Source: Chitinophaga niastensis (lineage in GTDB: Bacteria > Bacteroidota > Bacteroidia > Chitinophagales > Chitinophagaceae). From it: 64,000 nucleotides of DNA. Positions 17,830 to 26,470 of the stretch are shown one piece after another; positions within the stretch are counted from its first letter, which is position 1, and every line of letters starts with the position of its first letter. The stretch lies in assembly GCF_003014755.1 (NCBI RefSeq), contig NZ_PYAW01000003.1:992001-1056000 (forward strand), in the 5' to 3' direction. Both the position numbers and the translations under genes were made by a program. Below the pieces are notes generated by a model. The model searched no databases. It had not been told where the DNA came from and worked only from the letters and a program-made list of their open reading frames with translations.

Positions 17830-17920
17830 CTGTTAGCCATTAGCTTTTAGCGCTTAGCAGTTCAATAAAAGATCTTTATCTGAACAGCTAAAAGCTAACT
17901 ACTAAAAGCTAATAGCTCAA
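17827..17920. repeat. Family-B palindrome (7-nt TAGCTTT units), copy 1
   Basis: The left arm reads TAGCTGT, TAGCCAT, TAGCTTT, TAGCGCT in 7-nt steps, and the right arm gives the complement (AGCTAAAAGCTAACT...). The centre contains AAAGATCTTT. It starts on the TAG stop codon of the metB-like gene and ends 10 bp before homoserine dehydrogenase, so it lies inside a two-gene unit. Confidence 0.85.
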
Positions 17921-17929
17921 AAAAAAAGT

Positions 17930-19111
17930 ATGGAAAACAAGATCATCAATTTAGGTATTTTCGGATTCGGCGTCGTAGGACAAGGCCTGTATGAAGTTTT
18001 GAACAGAACAAAAGGTATTAATGCACGTATCAAAAAGATATGTATTAAAGACCCTAACAAATCAAGACCTATCGATAGCAGCTATTTTACTACCGACAAA
18101 AACGAAATCCTGGAAGATCCTACCATCGACGTAGTAGTAGAGCTGATCAACGACACAGAAGCCGCCTTTGAAATTGTGAGCACCGCGCTCCGCAATGGCA
18201 AAGCAGTAGTAAGCGCCAGCAAACGCATGATTGCAGAAAACCTGCCCGCATTGTACCAGTTACAGGCAGAAAACAAAGTACCCTTCCTGTACGAAGCATC
18301 CAGCTGCGCCAGTATTCCCATCATCCGCAACCTGGAAGAATATTATGATAACGACCTGCTCAACGCAGTAGAAGGTATCTGTAACGGTTCTACAAATTAT
18401 ATCCTCACTAAAATATTTGAAGAAAACCTCAGCTTCGCAACCGCCCTGCAACAAGCGCAGGACCTGGGTTTTGCAGAAACTGATCCTACACTGGATATAG
18501 AAGGATACGATCCTAAATTCAAAATCGTTATCCTCCTCCTCCATGCCTTCGGAACCTTCGTAAAACCAGAGGAAGTATTCAACTTCGGTATTCATCACCT
18601 GAATGATTTCGACATTCAGTTTGCCAGACAAAGGAACTGCACCGTTAAGCTGATAGCCCAGTGCCGCCGGCAGAACGGCAGCGTATCTGCCTATGTACTT
18701 CCTCACCTGATCAGAGAACATAACCTGCTCTATGATGTATACAATGAATACAATGGTATCCTGCTGGAAAGTGCTTTTACCGATAAACAATTCTTTGTAG
18801 GAAAAGGCGCTGGTGGCACCGCTACCGGTAGTGCTGTACTGTCCGACATCTCCGCCCTGTTGTACAACTACCGTTACGAGTATAAAAAGATTAAACAAAA
18901 CAATCAGCCCAGTTTCACCAACGATGTAAAACTAAAAATATACCTGCGCTACAAAACACCCGATCAGGTAGACCTGGCAGAGTTCTTCAATATTTCAGAG
19001 AAATATGAATCATCTGAATGGCGTTATGTAGTGGGTACTATTAATTTGCAGAAATTAAGGGAAGCCGGCTGGTTGAAAAATAAAGATGTAAACATCCTTG
19101 TATTGGAATAA
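17930..19111 (+). CDS. hom: Homoserine dehydrogenase
   Basis: This enzyme reduces aspartate semialdehyde to homoserine, the branch point to methionine and threonine. It is 393 residues long, with an N-terminal Rossmann motif GIFGFGVVGQGL (residues 9-20), the family signature GICNGSTNYIL near 146, and the catalytic region FAETDPTLDIEGYDPKFK near 180. It is a stand-alone enzyme: there is no fused aspartokinase and the C-terminal part is too short for a standard ACT domain. It lies downstream of the metB-like gene, in the same SAM-controlled transcript if read-through crosses the palindrome. Confidence 0.93.
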   Translation: MENKIINLGIFGFGVVGQGLYEVLNRTKGINARIKKICIKDPNKSRPIDSSYFTTDKNEILEDPTIDVVVELINDTEAAFEIVSTALRNGKAVVSASKRMIAENLPALYQLQAENKVPFLYEASSCASIPIIRNLEEYYDNDLLNAVEGICNGSTNYILTKIFEENLSFATALQQAQDLGFAETDPTLDIEGYDPKFKIVILLLHAFGTFVKPEEVFNFGIHHLNDFDIQFARQRNCTVKLIAQCRRQNGSVSAYVLPHLIREHNLLYDVYNEYNGILLESAFTDKQFFVGKGAGGTATGSAVLSDISALLYNYRYEYKKIKQNNQPSFTNDVKLKIYLRYKTPDQVDLAEFFNISEKYESSEWRYVVGTINLQKLREAGWLKNKDVNILVLE

Positions 19112-19118
19112 GATAGGA

Positions 19119-19308
19119 TTGTCTGTCTCAGGATTAGACTGATTATGCTGATTACCCTGATTTTCTTTTTTTGATTTTTGAAAGATTTAAAAAGATTAGC
19201 GAAGATTAAAGCGAATAATATTTGCTTTGATCTTCGCTAATCTTTTTATAATCAAAAAAAACAAAATCAGGGTAATCAGCATAATCAGTCTAATCCTGAG
19301 ACAGACAA
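19119..19308. repeat. Family-A palindrome, copy 4
   Basis: This 190-bp palindrome has outer arms starting TTGTCTGTCTCAGGATTAG and ending with the exact complement. The changes relative to copy 1 (CTGTCTCAGG in place of CTTTCTCCCG) are present in both arms. The inner stem GATTAGCGAAGATTAAAGC is kept. The right arm overlaps the last codons of maf. Confidence 0.9.
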
Positions 19309-19878
19309 TTTCAACCGCTCTAACTCTTCCATCACCCTGCTCACGGGCAATCCCATTACATTATAGAAGCAACCGTTAATACTATCTATGCCTATGGCCC
19401 CAATCCATTCCTGTATAGCGTAAGCACCGGCTTTATCAAAGGGTTTGTAGTTATCTACATAATAACTGATCTGCTCCAGTGTTAGTGATTTGAAATGTAC
19501 CGCTGTAGTTTTTGAAAAAGCAATTTCTTCGCCGCCATGCTGAATAATAACGCCGGTGACTACACGATGTTCACGGCCACTCAGCTGAGAAAGAATGTGG
19601 ATAGCATCTTCCCTGTCCTGCGGTTTGCCAATGATGGTATTATCCAGTACTACCACCGTGTCTGCTGCAATGATAATATCTCCCGGTTTGCACAGGGAGC
19701 TTACTGCTATGGCCTTCTGACGGGCAATATGCACCGGAATATCCGGTATCGCCAATTCCGGTGGAAATGTTTCTGCTGTTTCTACTACTTTAACCTGAAA
19801 AGGAATGCCTGCCTGCTCCAGCAGCTGCTTTCTACGCGGCGACTGTGAAGCCAGGATAACGGGTGCACCTGTATACAT
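19285..19878 (-). CDS. maf: Maf family nucleoside triphosphate pyrophosphatase
   Basis: Maf/YhdE-type pyrophosphatase hydrolyses dTTP/UTP or modified nucleotides. The signature LASQSPRRKQLLEQ is at residues 9-22, with the catalytic aspartate in IIAADTVVVLDNTIIGKP and the motif YAIQEWIGAIGIDSINGC near 152. The ATG follows the TAG stop of the prenyltransferase gene with no gap, so translation is probably coupled. The last residues, LSVSGLD plus stop, are encoded by the arm of a family-A palindrome; the conserved enzyme ends before them, so the tail was probably acquired from the repeat. Confidence 0.92.
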   Translation of the reverse strand: MYTGAPVILASQSPRRKQLLEQAGIPFQVKVVETAETFPPELAIPDIPVHIARQKAIAVSSLCKPGDIIIAADTVVVLDNTIIGKPQDREDAIHILSQLSGREHRVVTGVIIQHGGEEIAFSKTTAVHFKSLTLEQISYYVDNYKPFDKAGAYAIQEWIGAIGIDSINGCFYNVMGLPVSRVMEELERLKLSVSGLD

Positions 19879-20820
19879 CTACAAAAAAAGTTTGAAAAAT
19901 ATCATGGATAAAATACCTGTCAGCATAATCACCTTCACTATGGAACTTATTTTATGATAATGTTCCGGCAGGCTTGCTTTCTTTAATAATATATAAACGT
20001 ACAGGCATGGCAGTTGTACAAACAGCAATAAATAACCGATAGCAATGTACCAACCCAATATCCACACCCTGATTTCCACCAGGAGAATAGTAATAACCAA
20101 TGCCAGCAACAGTCCGTTACATATGCGTTTGGCCGATAATACGCCCCACGCAATTGGCATGGTGCGGCAACCGTCTTTACTGTCGCCCATCATATCTTCC
20201 AGGTCCTTCACTATTTCACGTATCATGGAAATGATAAAGGCAAACAGTGCATATACGCCAATGATCTGTATCAGTTTTCTGCCGGTGGCAGACATAATTG
20301 CTTCAAAACTGTGATAGATCTGTTTCTCATAAAATCCTACTACTACCACAGACAGCGCAGTTAATAACGAGATCACCACATTACCGATAAGTGCCTGTCT
20401 TTTGAATGAGGTGGAGTAAAACCAAAGCAGCAGGGAACATATTACCTGTGTAAAACCAAGATAGATCTGTCCTGTTTTCCATGCCACGATAAAACCCAGC
20501 GAAACGCCCGCCATATTAAAAATGGTATGCCAGGCCATTGCCCAGCGGCGACTGATAATTTTATCCAGCACCATTTTACCCGGCTTATTTATAATATCAA
20601 TGTTGATATCAAAATAATCATTGATAATATAACCACCGGCAGCCACCAGTATGGTAGACAGGCAAAGTAATACAAATTGTAGCACCGACAGCGATGGCTC
20701 TTCGCCGGAGCTGTGTAATACCGGTTCCACTACACAATACTGTAGTAAAAACTGGGTAAGGGCAATATATATCAGATTGGGATATCTGATCAGTTTAAAA
20801 AACGCGGCCCAGAGCTTCAT
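19879..20820 (-). CDS. UbiA family prenyltransferase
   Basis: This 313-residue integral membrane protein has about eight or nine hydrophobic helices. Two Asp-rich Mg-prenyl-diphosphate motifs are visible: NDYFDINID near residue 67 and DLEDMMGDSKDG near 205. Bacteroidota homologues are often labelled geranylgeranylglycerol-phosphate geranylgeranyltransferase, but the true acceptor is not established. No quinone or heme genes are adjacent. The gene lies between a KdsC-like phosphatase (12-bp gap) and maf (0 bp), so the three are probably cotranscribed. Confidence 0.85.
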   Translation of the reverse strand: MKLWAAFFKLIRYPNLIYIALTQFLLQYCVVEPVLHSSGEEPSLSVLQFVLLCLSTILVAAGGYIINDYFDINIDIINKPGKMVLDKIISRRWAMAWHTIFNMAGVSLGFIVAWKTGQIYLGFTQVICSLLLWFYSTSFKRQALIGNVVISLLTALSVVVVGFYEKQIYHSFEAIMSATGRKLIQIIGVYALFAFIISMIREIVKDLEDMMGDSKDGCRTMPIAWGVLSAKRICNGLLLALVITILLVEIRVWILGWYIAIGYLLLFVQLPCLYVYILLKKASLPEHYHKISSIVKVIMLTGILSMIFFKLFL

Positions 20821-20832
20821 AGTTTTCTTATT

Positions 20833-21354
20833 TTATTTCGATGCAATACCTTCATCCATTAACCAATGTCCATTCAGTTTCAATACTTTTTCCATTACCT
20901 CCCGCACACATCCATGACCACCGGGTAATGGGGAAATATACCTTGAAATACTTTTGATCTCTGCTGCTGCATCTGCCGGGCAAACCGGTAATGCTACCAG
21001 CTGCATAGCTGCATAATCGGGAATATCATCTCCCATATATAATATTTCATCCCAGCGCAGGTCGTGCTCAAATACATAATCCTGCAGTTTTTCCTGCTTG
21101 TCATGTATGCCTGTAAAAATATCCCTGATGCCCAGTCCCTGTAACCTGCTTACCACACTCTCTGATTTTCCGCCGGAGATGATCACCACCCTATACCCTT
21201 TTTTAACGGCGAGCTGCAAAGCATAACCATCTTTAATGTTCATCCTTCGCGACATTTCTCCCCCTGGCAGTAATTGCAGGGTACCATCGGTGAGTACACC
21301 ATCCACGTCCAATATAAAAGTGGTAATAGGTTTAAATAAAGCCAATACGTTCAT
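20833..21354 (-). CDS. KdsC-like HAD phosphatase (3-deoxy-manno-octulosonate-8-phosphatase type)
   Basis: This 173-residue HAD hydrolase has no cap domain, like YrbI/KdsC, which dephosphorylates KDO-8-phosphate in lipopolysaccharide synthesis. Motif I is DVDGVLTDG (residues 17-25), motif II the Ser/Gly in VVIISGGKSE, and motif IV YMGDDIPDYAAM. The GGHGCVREVME tail is typical of KdsC. No kdsA or kdsB is in the window. The KDO-8-P assignment is from family likeness; a related sugar phosphate is possible. Confidence 0.82.
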   Translation of the reverse strand: MNVLALFKPITTFILDVDGVLTDGTLQLLPGGEMSRRMNIKDGYALQLAVKKGYRVVIISGGKSESVVSRLQGLGIRDIFTGIHDKQEKLQDYVFEHDLRWDEILYMGDDIPDYAAMQLVALPVCPADAAAEIKSISRYISPLPGGHGCVREVMEKVLKLNGHWLMDEGIASK

Positions 21355-21370
21355 GGGGCCAAAAATAGGT

Positions 21371-21454
21371 AATTACGAATTACGAATGGCGAATTACGAA
21401 CAAAAGCGGATAAGCTCCGTTTATATCATTCGCTTTTGTACGTAATTCGTAATT
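21371..21454. repeat. Family-C palindrome (7-nt AATTACG units), copy 1
   Basis: The left arm has AATTACG, AATTACG, AATGGCG, AATTACG followed by ACAAAAGCGG, and the right arm answers with CGCTTTTGTACGTAATTCG. The TAA stop codon of the DUF2520 gene on the minus strand is formed by the outermost unit. It sits between the DUF2520 gene and the KdsC-like gene. Confidence 0.85.
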
Positions 21455-22217
21455 ATTTTTTGTGGAACTGATAAATACTGTCAGACATCACCTGGTATAC
21501 CAACTGCAGGTACTCATCGCCGGCCAGTAACGACCGGTGTAAACTCATGGTGGCTTCATCCATGCGCAGGGCCGGACCCGTTTGTACCATTTCAGGCGGA
21601 TATTTTTCCAAACGGTCAAAGGTCTCCTTTATAATAGGTTGCAGCAGGGTAAAGTCCAGCTGTTCTTTTTCACAGTATGCCTTAGCCTGCGCAATCAGGT
21701 GATTGGTAAAATTATTACACAGTACTGCGGTCAGGTGATACCGGAGGCGTTGCGGGGAGTTAGTCACTTCCACCCTGGAAGCAATGCTCTGTGCCAGGGA
21801 TTGCAGTCGCCGGAGCACCTCATCATTGCTGGCTTCCATCATTACCGGGATGGGTGGGTACGTTTTAATCTCCTTGCGGATCGACTGTAGGGGGTACAAG
21901 ACCCCTGTATTCACCGAGATGCGTGCAATGGCCTCTATAGGTACCGCCCCTGCTGTATGCACCACAATGCGTTTGCCCAGGCGCAGCTGGTCGTTCAGCT
22001 CCGGGATGGCCGTATCGCTCACCGCCAGCAGGTAAATATCTCCCTCCATATTAATATCCAACAGATCGTCGGTGTAGGGGGAATTTAACATTTCACCCAG
22101 TTCCTGTGCATGGGCCTTATCACGGCTTACCACCTGGATTACCTGGTGGCCATGTAGTTTTAAGAGATGTCCAAAACAATGAGCAACATTGCCAGTGCCA
22201 ACTATTACTATATCCAT
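21453..22217 (-). CDS. Rossmann-fold protein with DUF2520 C-terminal domain
   Basis: This 254-residue protein resembles NADP-dependent F420-type or pyrroline-5-carboxylate reductase-like oxidoreductases. An N-terminal dinucleotide-binding motif, IVIVGTGNVA (residues 3-12), is followed by AVSDTAIPEL and VVHTAGAVPIE. The helical DUF2520 domain is the second half (HLTAVLCNNFTNHLI and MSLHRSLL). The substrate is unknown. It is the first gene of a minus-strand set with the KdsC-like, UbiA and maf genes, a grouping I believe recurs in Bacteroidota. Confidence 0.82.
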   Translation of the reverse strand: MDIVIVGTGNVAHCFGHLLKLHGHQVIQVVSRDKAHAQELGEMLNSPYTDDLLDINMEGDIYLLAVSDTAIPELNDQLRLGKRIVVHTAGAVPIEAIARISVNTGVLYPLQSIRKEIKTYPPIPVMMEASNDEVLRRLQSLAQSIASRVEVTNSPQRLRYHLTAVLCNNFTNHLIAQAKAYCEKEQLDFTLLQPIIKETFDRLEKYPPEMVQTGPALRMDEATMSLHRSLLAGDEYLQLVYQVMSDSIYQFHKK

Positions 22218-22256
22218 TATGATTAATTTTAAAATATCAGGACACTATGATATAAC

Positions 22257-22361
22257 TACGAATTGCGAATTGTCAATTACGGATTTGTGAGGAGATCTGT
22301 ATGATAATCTACATAATATCTCCTCACAAATCCGTAATTGACAATTCGTAATTCGCAATTC
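22257..22361. repeat. Family-C palindrome, copy 2
   Basis: This is a near-perfect palindrome of about 105 bp. ACGAATTGCGAATTGTC leads to AATTACGGATTTGTGAGGAG and a short centre, then the complement. It stands in the divergent space between the DUF2520 gene and topA, so unlike families A and B it is not at a gene 3' end. A 15-nt AT-rich palindrome TTTTAACGTTTAAAA lies further on at 22414-22428. Confidence 0.85.
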
Positions 22362-22535
22362 CTAATATACGTGTTTTCGTGGGTACCCGTTTTTTTCATT
22401 ACATTACAACGTATTTTAACGTTTAAAAGTGGCCTTATTTTTTAATTTGAAGGTACTTTTATATCATTGCAGAATTCATATTAGTAATTATATCACAGAA
22501 TTTTGCGTATTTAGCAGCACATTAAAGAAGCATAC

Positions 22536-24890
22536 ATGGCAAAAAATTTAGTTATAGTTGAGTCCCCGGCGAAAGCCAAGACCATTGAAAAAATACTGGG
22601 CAAGGACTTTGAAGTTAAGTCCTGCTTTGGTCACATACGTGACCTGGAAAAGGACGATATGGGGATAGACATCGAAAATAACTTTAAGCCAAAGTATGTT
22701 ATACCGGAAGATAAAGAAAAGGTAGTAAAGGAACTAAAGAAGCTGGCGAAGGATACCGATGAGGTATGGCTCGCAACGGATGAGGACCGTGAAGGGGAAG
22801 CCATTTCATGGCATTTATGTGAGGTGTTGAACCTTGATCCTGCAACTACCAAGCGCATCGTTTTCCATGAAATCACCAAGCCCGCTATCGAAAACGCGGT
22901 ACTGCATCCGCGCACGCTGGATATGGACCGTGTAAATGCACAGCAGGCGCGTCGTATACTTGATCGTATCGTAGGTTTTGAACTGTCACCGGTACTGTGG
23001 CGGAAGATGAGTATGCGTAACTCCCTCTCTGCCGGCCGTGTGCAGTCTGTGGCAGTTAGATTAATAGTGGAGAGAGAAAGAGAGATCAACACTTTTAATT
23101 CAGTAAGCACTTTTAAGGTAGAAGCCTATTTTACCGGTAAAGATATTAATGGCAAAAGCATCTCTTTTAAAGCAGATGGCCCCGGCAGGTTCAAAACAGC
23201 CGAAGACGCAGAGAAATTTCTTGAACAATGTAAACGTGCCGCATATACGGTAAAAGACATACAGGTAAAGCCTGGTAAAAAGTCGCCCGCAGCGCCGTTT
23301 ACCACCTCTACCCTGCAACAGGAAGCCAGCCGCAAATTAGGCTACAGCGTTTCCAAAACCATGTTACTGGCCCAGAAGCTATATGAAAGCGGTAATATCA
23401 CCTACATGCGTACGGATTCCGTAAGCTTATCGGATACAGCTATAGGCGAAATTGAAAAAGCAATCAAAACCAGCTTTGGCGACCGTTATCACCAGCATCG
23501 TAAATTCAAAAATAAAAACGAGTCCGCACAGGAAGCGCATGAGGCCATCCGTCCTACCTACATGGAAAACACCACAGTAGATGACAGCGATACCCGCAAA
23601 CTGTACGAACTGATCTGGAAGCGTACCATCGCCAGCCAGATGTCTGATGCTGAACTGGAAAAAACCATCGCTAAGATCGATATCTCTACTAACCACGAAG
23701 AGCTCACTGCCAGTGGTGAAGTACTGAAATTTGATGGCTTCCTGAAAGTATATATGGAGAGCCATGATGATGAAGATGAAAGTGAAGAAGATGCACAGGA
23801 AGGCTCTTTGCCTCCTTTGGCGGTAAAACAATCCCTGGACCTGAAAGAAATGAAGGCCACAGAAAGATTCTCCCGTCCTGCGCCAAGATATACAGAGGCC
23901 AGTCTGGTAAAGAAACTGGAAGAACTGGGCATCGGCCGTCCATCTACTTATGCGCCAACTATTACCACTATTCAAAAGCGTAACTACGTAGAAAAAAGAG
24001 ATAAGGAAGGTATTAAAAGAGATTACCGTATCCTGTCGCTTAAAGCGGATGAGATCACCAAAGTAACAGAAGCAGAAAATACAGGTGCAGAAAAATCCAA
24101 ACTATTCCCTACCGATCTGGGTATGATTGTAACGGATTTCCTCAACCAATACTTCAATAACGTCATGGACTATGGCTTTACCGCCAAAATTGAAGGTGAG
24201 TTTGATGAAATCGCCAGCGGTAAAAAAGTATGGAATAACATGCTCAAGGAGTTCTACTTCCCTTTCCATAAAGATGTGGAAAACACCCTGGAAAATGCAG
24301 AGCGTGTAAAAGGAGAACGTCCGCTGGGTACAGATGCAGCTTCCGGCAAACCAATAGTAGCCCGCATGGGACGTTATGGCCCGATGATCCAGATTGGTAG
24401 TGTGGAAGATGAAGAAAAGCCGCGCTTCGCCAAATTAAAGGCCACGCAGAGCATTGAAACTATCACCATGGACGAAGCGATGGAGTTATTTAAACTTCCC
24501 CGCAACCTTGGTCAGTTTGAAGGTTCTGATGTAATCGTGAATATTGGTCGTTTTGGTCCGTATGCACAACACGATAAAAAGTTCTATTCCCTGAAAAAGG
24601 AAATGGACCCTTACACTGTAGAGCTGGACGAAGTAGCACCATTGATAGCAGAAAAGCGTACAGCTAAAGACGAACGCACTATACAGATATTTGAGAAAGA
24701 AAAGATCCAGGTGCTGAAAGGACCTTATGGCCCGTATATCAAACAAGGATTAAAGAACTATAAAATACCGAAGGAAAAAATTGATAACGCTGCTACCTTA
24801 ACAGTAGAAGAAGCCAAAGCTATCATTGAAGAAGCCAAAGCTAATCCGCCTAAGAAGAAAGCACCACCCAGGAAGAAGAAAGCAGAATAA
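22536..24890 (+). CDS. topA: DNA topoisomerase I
   Basis: This type IA topoisomerase relaxes negative supercoils. The 784-residue protein starts MAKNLVIVESPAKAKTIE with the Toprim domain; the metal-binding acidic triad is in LATDEDREGE (residues 79-87). The catalytic tyrosine is Tyr290 in NITYMRTDSVSLSD. The C-terminal zinc fingers of E. coli TopA are absent. Instead there are three Toprim C-terminal repeats (ARMGRYGPMIQIG, NIGRFGPYAQ, LKGPYGPYIKQG) and a basic PPKKKAPPRKKKAE tail that should bind DNA. This form is usual in Bacteroidota. Confidence 0.97.
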   Translation: MAKNLVIVESPAKAKTIEKILGKDFEVKSCFGHIRDLEKDDMGIDIENNFKPKYVIPEDKEKVVKELKKLAKDTDEVWLATDEDREGEAISWHLCEVLNLDPATTKRIVFHEITKPAIENAVLHPRTLDMDRVNAQQARRILDRIVGFELSPVLWRKMSMRNSLSAGRVQSVAVRLIVEREREINTFNSVSTFKVEAYFTGKDINGKSISFKADGPGRFKTAEDAEKFLEQCKRAAYTVKDIQVKPGKKSPAAPFTTSTLQQEASRKLGYSVSKTMLLAQKLYESGNITYMRTDSVSLSDTAIGEIEKAIKTSFGDRYHQHRKFKNKNESAQEAHEAIRPTYMENTTVDDSDTRKLYELIWKRTIASQMSDAELEKTIAKIDISTNHEELTASGEVLKFDGFLKVYMESHDDEDESEEDAQEGSLPPLAVKQSLDLKEMKATERFSRPAPRYTEASLVKKLEELGIGRPSTYAPTITTIQKRNYVEKRDKEGIKRDYRILSLKADEITKVTEAENTGAEKSKLFPTDLGMIVTDFLNQYFNNVMDYGFTAKIEGEFDEIASGKKVWNNMLKEFYFPFHKDVENTLENAERVKGERPLGTDAASGKPIVARMGRYGPMIQIGSVEDEEKPRFAKLKATQSIETITMDEAMELFKLPRNLGQFEGSDVIVNIGRFGPYAQHDKKFYSLKKEMDPYTVELDEVAPLIAEKRTAKDERTIQIFEKEKIQVLKGPYGPYIKQGLKNYKIPKEKIDNAATLTVEEAKAIIEEAKANPPKKKAPPRKKKAE

Positions 24891-25018
24891 CGAGTGGTAA
24901 GAAAATGATGAAAAATGGAGGCAATTATAATAACTGCAGTGTGAAGTGATTTGCTTATTATTTAATTTGTCAACAGGATCACATTATTTAATCATTACCA
25001 CATGATCATAATAATGGT

Positions 25019-25891
25019 ATGAACGAAAACAGAGAAATAAACGCTTTGTTCCACCTGTTGGATGATCCGGACCTGGAGGTATTTGACACCGTTGCCAGTA
25101 AAATATTACTATACGGTAAAGATATTATCCCTAATCTGGAGAATTTGTGGGAGAATACAATTGACGAGGCTATTCAGGAAAGGATAGAACTGCTCATTCA
25201 CCGGGTGCATTACCAGGATTTGCAGGCAGCGTTACGTGTATGGGGGCTTTCAGACATGCAGGACCTGTTGCAGGGCGCCATACTGGCCGCCAGGTACCAG
25301 TTCCCCGATCTGATGGCAGCCCAGATTGTGACGGAGATAGACCGTATTAAACGTAATATCTGGCTCGAATTAAATAATTACCTCACTCCGCTGGAACAGA
25401 TCAATGTGCTGAACAGCATGATCTATAACTATTTTGGGCTAAAAGGAGAAGAAGTTTCCTACCAGCGCAAGAATCAGTTTTTCATTAACCAGGTAGTGGA
25501 ATCCAAAAAAGGAAATCCCATTACCAACGGAATTATATACCAAAGCCTTTGTGCGATGCTGGATTTACCGGTTTATGCCGTTAATATTCCACGTCAGTTT
25601 ATTCTGGCTTATTTTGATAGTTATGTAGATTTTGCTGAGCCAATAGAACCGGAAGACCACCGGATTCTGTTCTTTATTGATCCTATACAGGGACAGATCT
25701 ATACACAACAGGATGTGGATACTTATCTCAAAAGAGTATCTGTGCCCGCTGTTCCCTCTTATTTCAAACCGCAATCCAACAAACGCATCATACAATTCCT
25801 GCTGGAAGAGCTATCCAAATGCTTCCAGGACGACAAAGAAGCGTACAAGCAGGATGAGTTGATGAATTTGTCCAGCATATTGGAGGAATAA
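25019..25891 (+). CDS. SirB1-type transglutaminase-like protein
   Basis: This 290-residue cytoplasmic protein has the SirB1/transglutaminase_9 domain in its second half: LTPLEQINVLNSMIYNYFG, then KGNPITNGIIYQSLCAMLDLPVY and NIPRQFILAY. The N-terminal 110 residues are helical (NALFHLLDDPD, FDTVASKIL), as in homologues. SirB1-like proteins lack established enzymatic activity and have no agreed role. There are no partner genes beside it. The palindrome begins at the base after the TAA stop. Confidence 0.75.
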   Translation: MNENREINALFHLLDDPDLEVFDTVASKILLYGKDIIPNLENLWENTIDEAIQERIELLIHRVHYQDLQAALRVWGLSDMQDLLQGAILAARYQFPDLMAAQIVTEIDRIKRNIWLELNNYLTPLEQINVLNSMIYNYFGLKGEEVSYQRKNQFFINQVVESKKGNPITNGIIYQSLCAMLDLPVYAVNIPRQFILAYFDSYVDFAEPIEPEDHRILFFIDPIQGQIYTQQDVDTYLKRVSVPAVPSYFKPQSNKRIIQFLLEELSKCFQDDKEAYKQDELMNLSSILEE

Positions 25892-26091
25892 ATCTGAATT
25901 GTCTTTCTCCCGATTAGGCCGATTATGCTGATTACCCCGATTTTATTTTTTTGATTATAAAAAGATTAGCGAAGATTAAAGCGAATATTTCCGCTTCGAT
26001 CTTCGCTAATCTTTTTAAATCTTCCAAAATAAAAAAATAAAATCAGGGTAATCAGCATAATCAGCCTAATCGGGAGAAAGACAATTCAGAT
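25892..26091. repeat. Family-A palindrome, copy 5
   Basis: This 200-bp copy lies between convergent genes. The arms extend beyond the usual TTGTC boundary: ATCTGAATTGTC on the left is matched by GACAATTCAGAT on the right. The inner GATTAGCGAAGATTAAAGCG stem is present, with a diverged centre (AATATTTCC). Confidence 0.9.
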
Positions 26092-26096
26092 AAACT

Positions 26097-26129
26097 AAAA
26101 AGCCCACCGCTTGTGCGATGGGCTTTTTA
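26097..26129 (-). terminator. Bidirectional terminator between SirB1-like and lipoprotein genes
   Basis: AGCCCACCGC, loop TTGT and GCGATGGGCT form a strong stem (one mismatch), with A runs on the left and T runs on the right. It can terminate the minus-strand lipoprotein gene and any plus-strand transcript crossing the palindrome. Confidence 0.75.
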
Positions 26130-26164
26130 ATTTCTTGCAAGAAAGATATTATATGAATAATCTC

Positions 26165-26380
26165 TTACTTAGCTTTAGCTGGAGTTGCAGCAGAATCAAC
26201 TTTTACAGCAGCAGTGTCAACATGAGCAGCTGAATCAGCAACTGCAGGAGCAGTAGGAGCAGTGTTCATAGTGTCTACAGCAGTAGTAGTAGCAGTAGAA
26301 TCAGCAGCAGGTTTGCTACCACCGTTACAAGCTACGAAGAACATACCAGCAGCAATTGCGAATACAAATAATTTTTTCAT
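26165..26380 (-). CDS. Small lipoprotein, low complexity
   Basis: The start is the ATG at 26378-26380, giving 71 residues. MKKLFVFAIAAGMFFVAC is a lipoprotein signal with the modified Cys at position 18. The mature part is almost only Ala, Thr, Asp, Ser, Pro and Val with repeated AADSTA/VDSAA-like units, probably disordered. A good promoter sits 32-62 bases upstream, inside a longer open frame, which supports this start. The function is unknown; abundant small lipoproteins of this type are common in Chitinophagaceae. Confidence 0.75.
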   Translation of the reverse strand: MKKLFVFAIAAGMFFVACNGGSKPAADSTATTTAVDTMNTAPTAPAVADSAAHVDTAAVKVDSAATPAKAK

Positions 26381-26411
26381 CTTAGTTGTTATTTTATTTT
26401 TAAAACCGGCG

Positions 26412-26442
26412 CAAAGGTATACAAATTTCCCAGTATCCAAAA
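26412..26442 (-). promoter_or_regulatory. Promoter of the small lipoprotein gene
   Basis: On the minus strand TTTTGG (26437-26442), a 17-bp spacer and TACCTTTG (26412-26419) fit the Bacteroidota -33/-7 pattern, giving a leader of about 25 nt. Confidence 0.6.
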
Positions 26443-26470
26443 GGAAATCAGCCCTTTTTGTATGCAGCGG

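Noticed and set aside
18260..18898. 212-codon open frame antisense to homoserine dehydrogenase
   Set aside because: It lies wholly inside the hom gene and has no recognisable domain or start signal.
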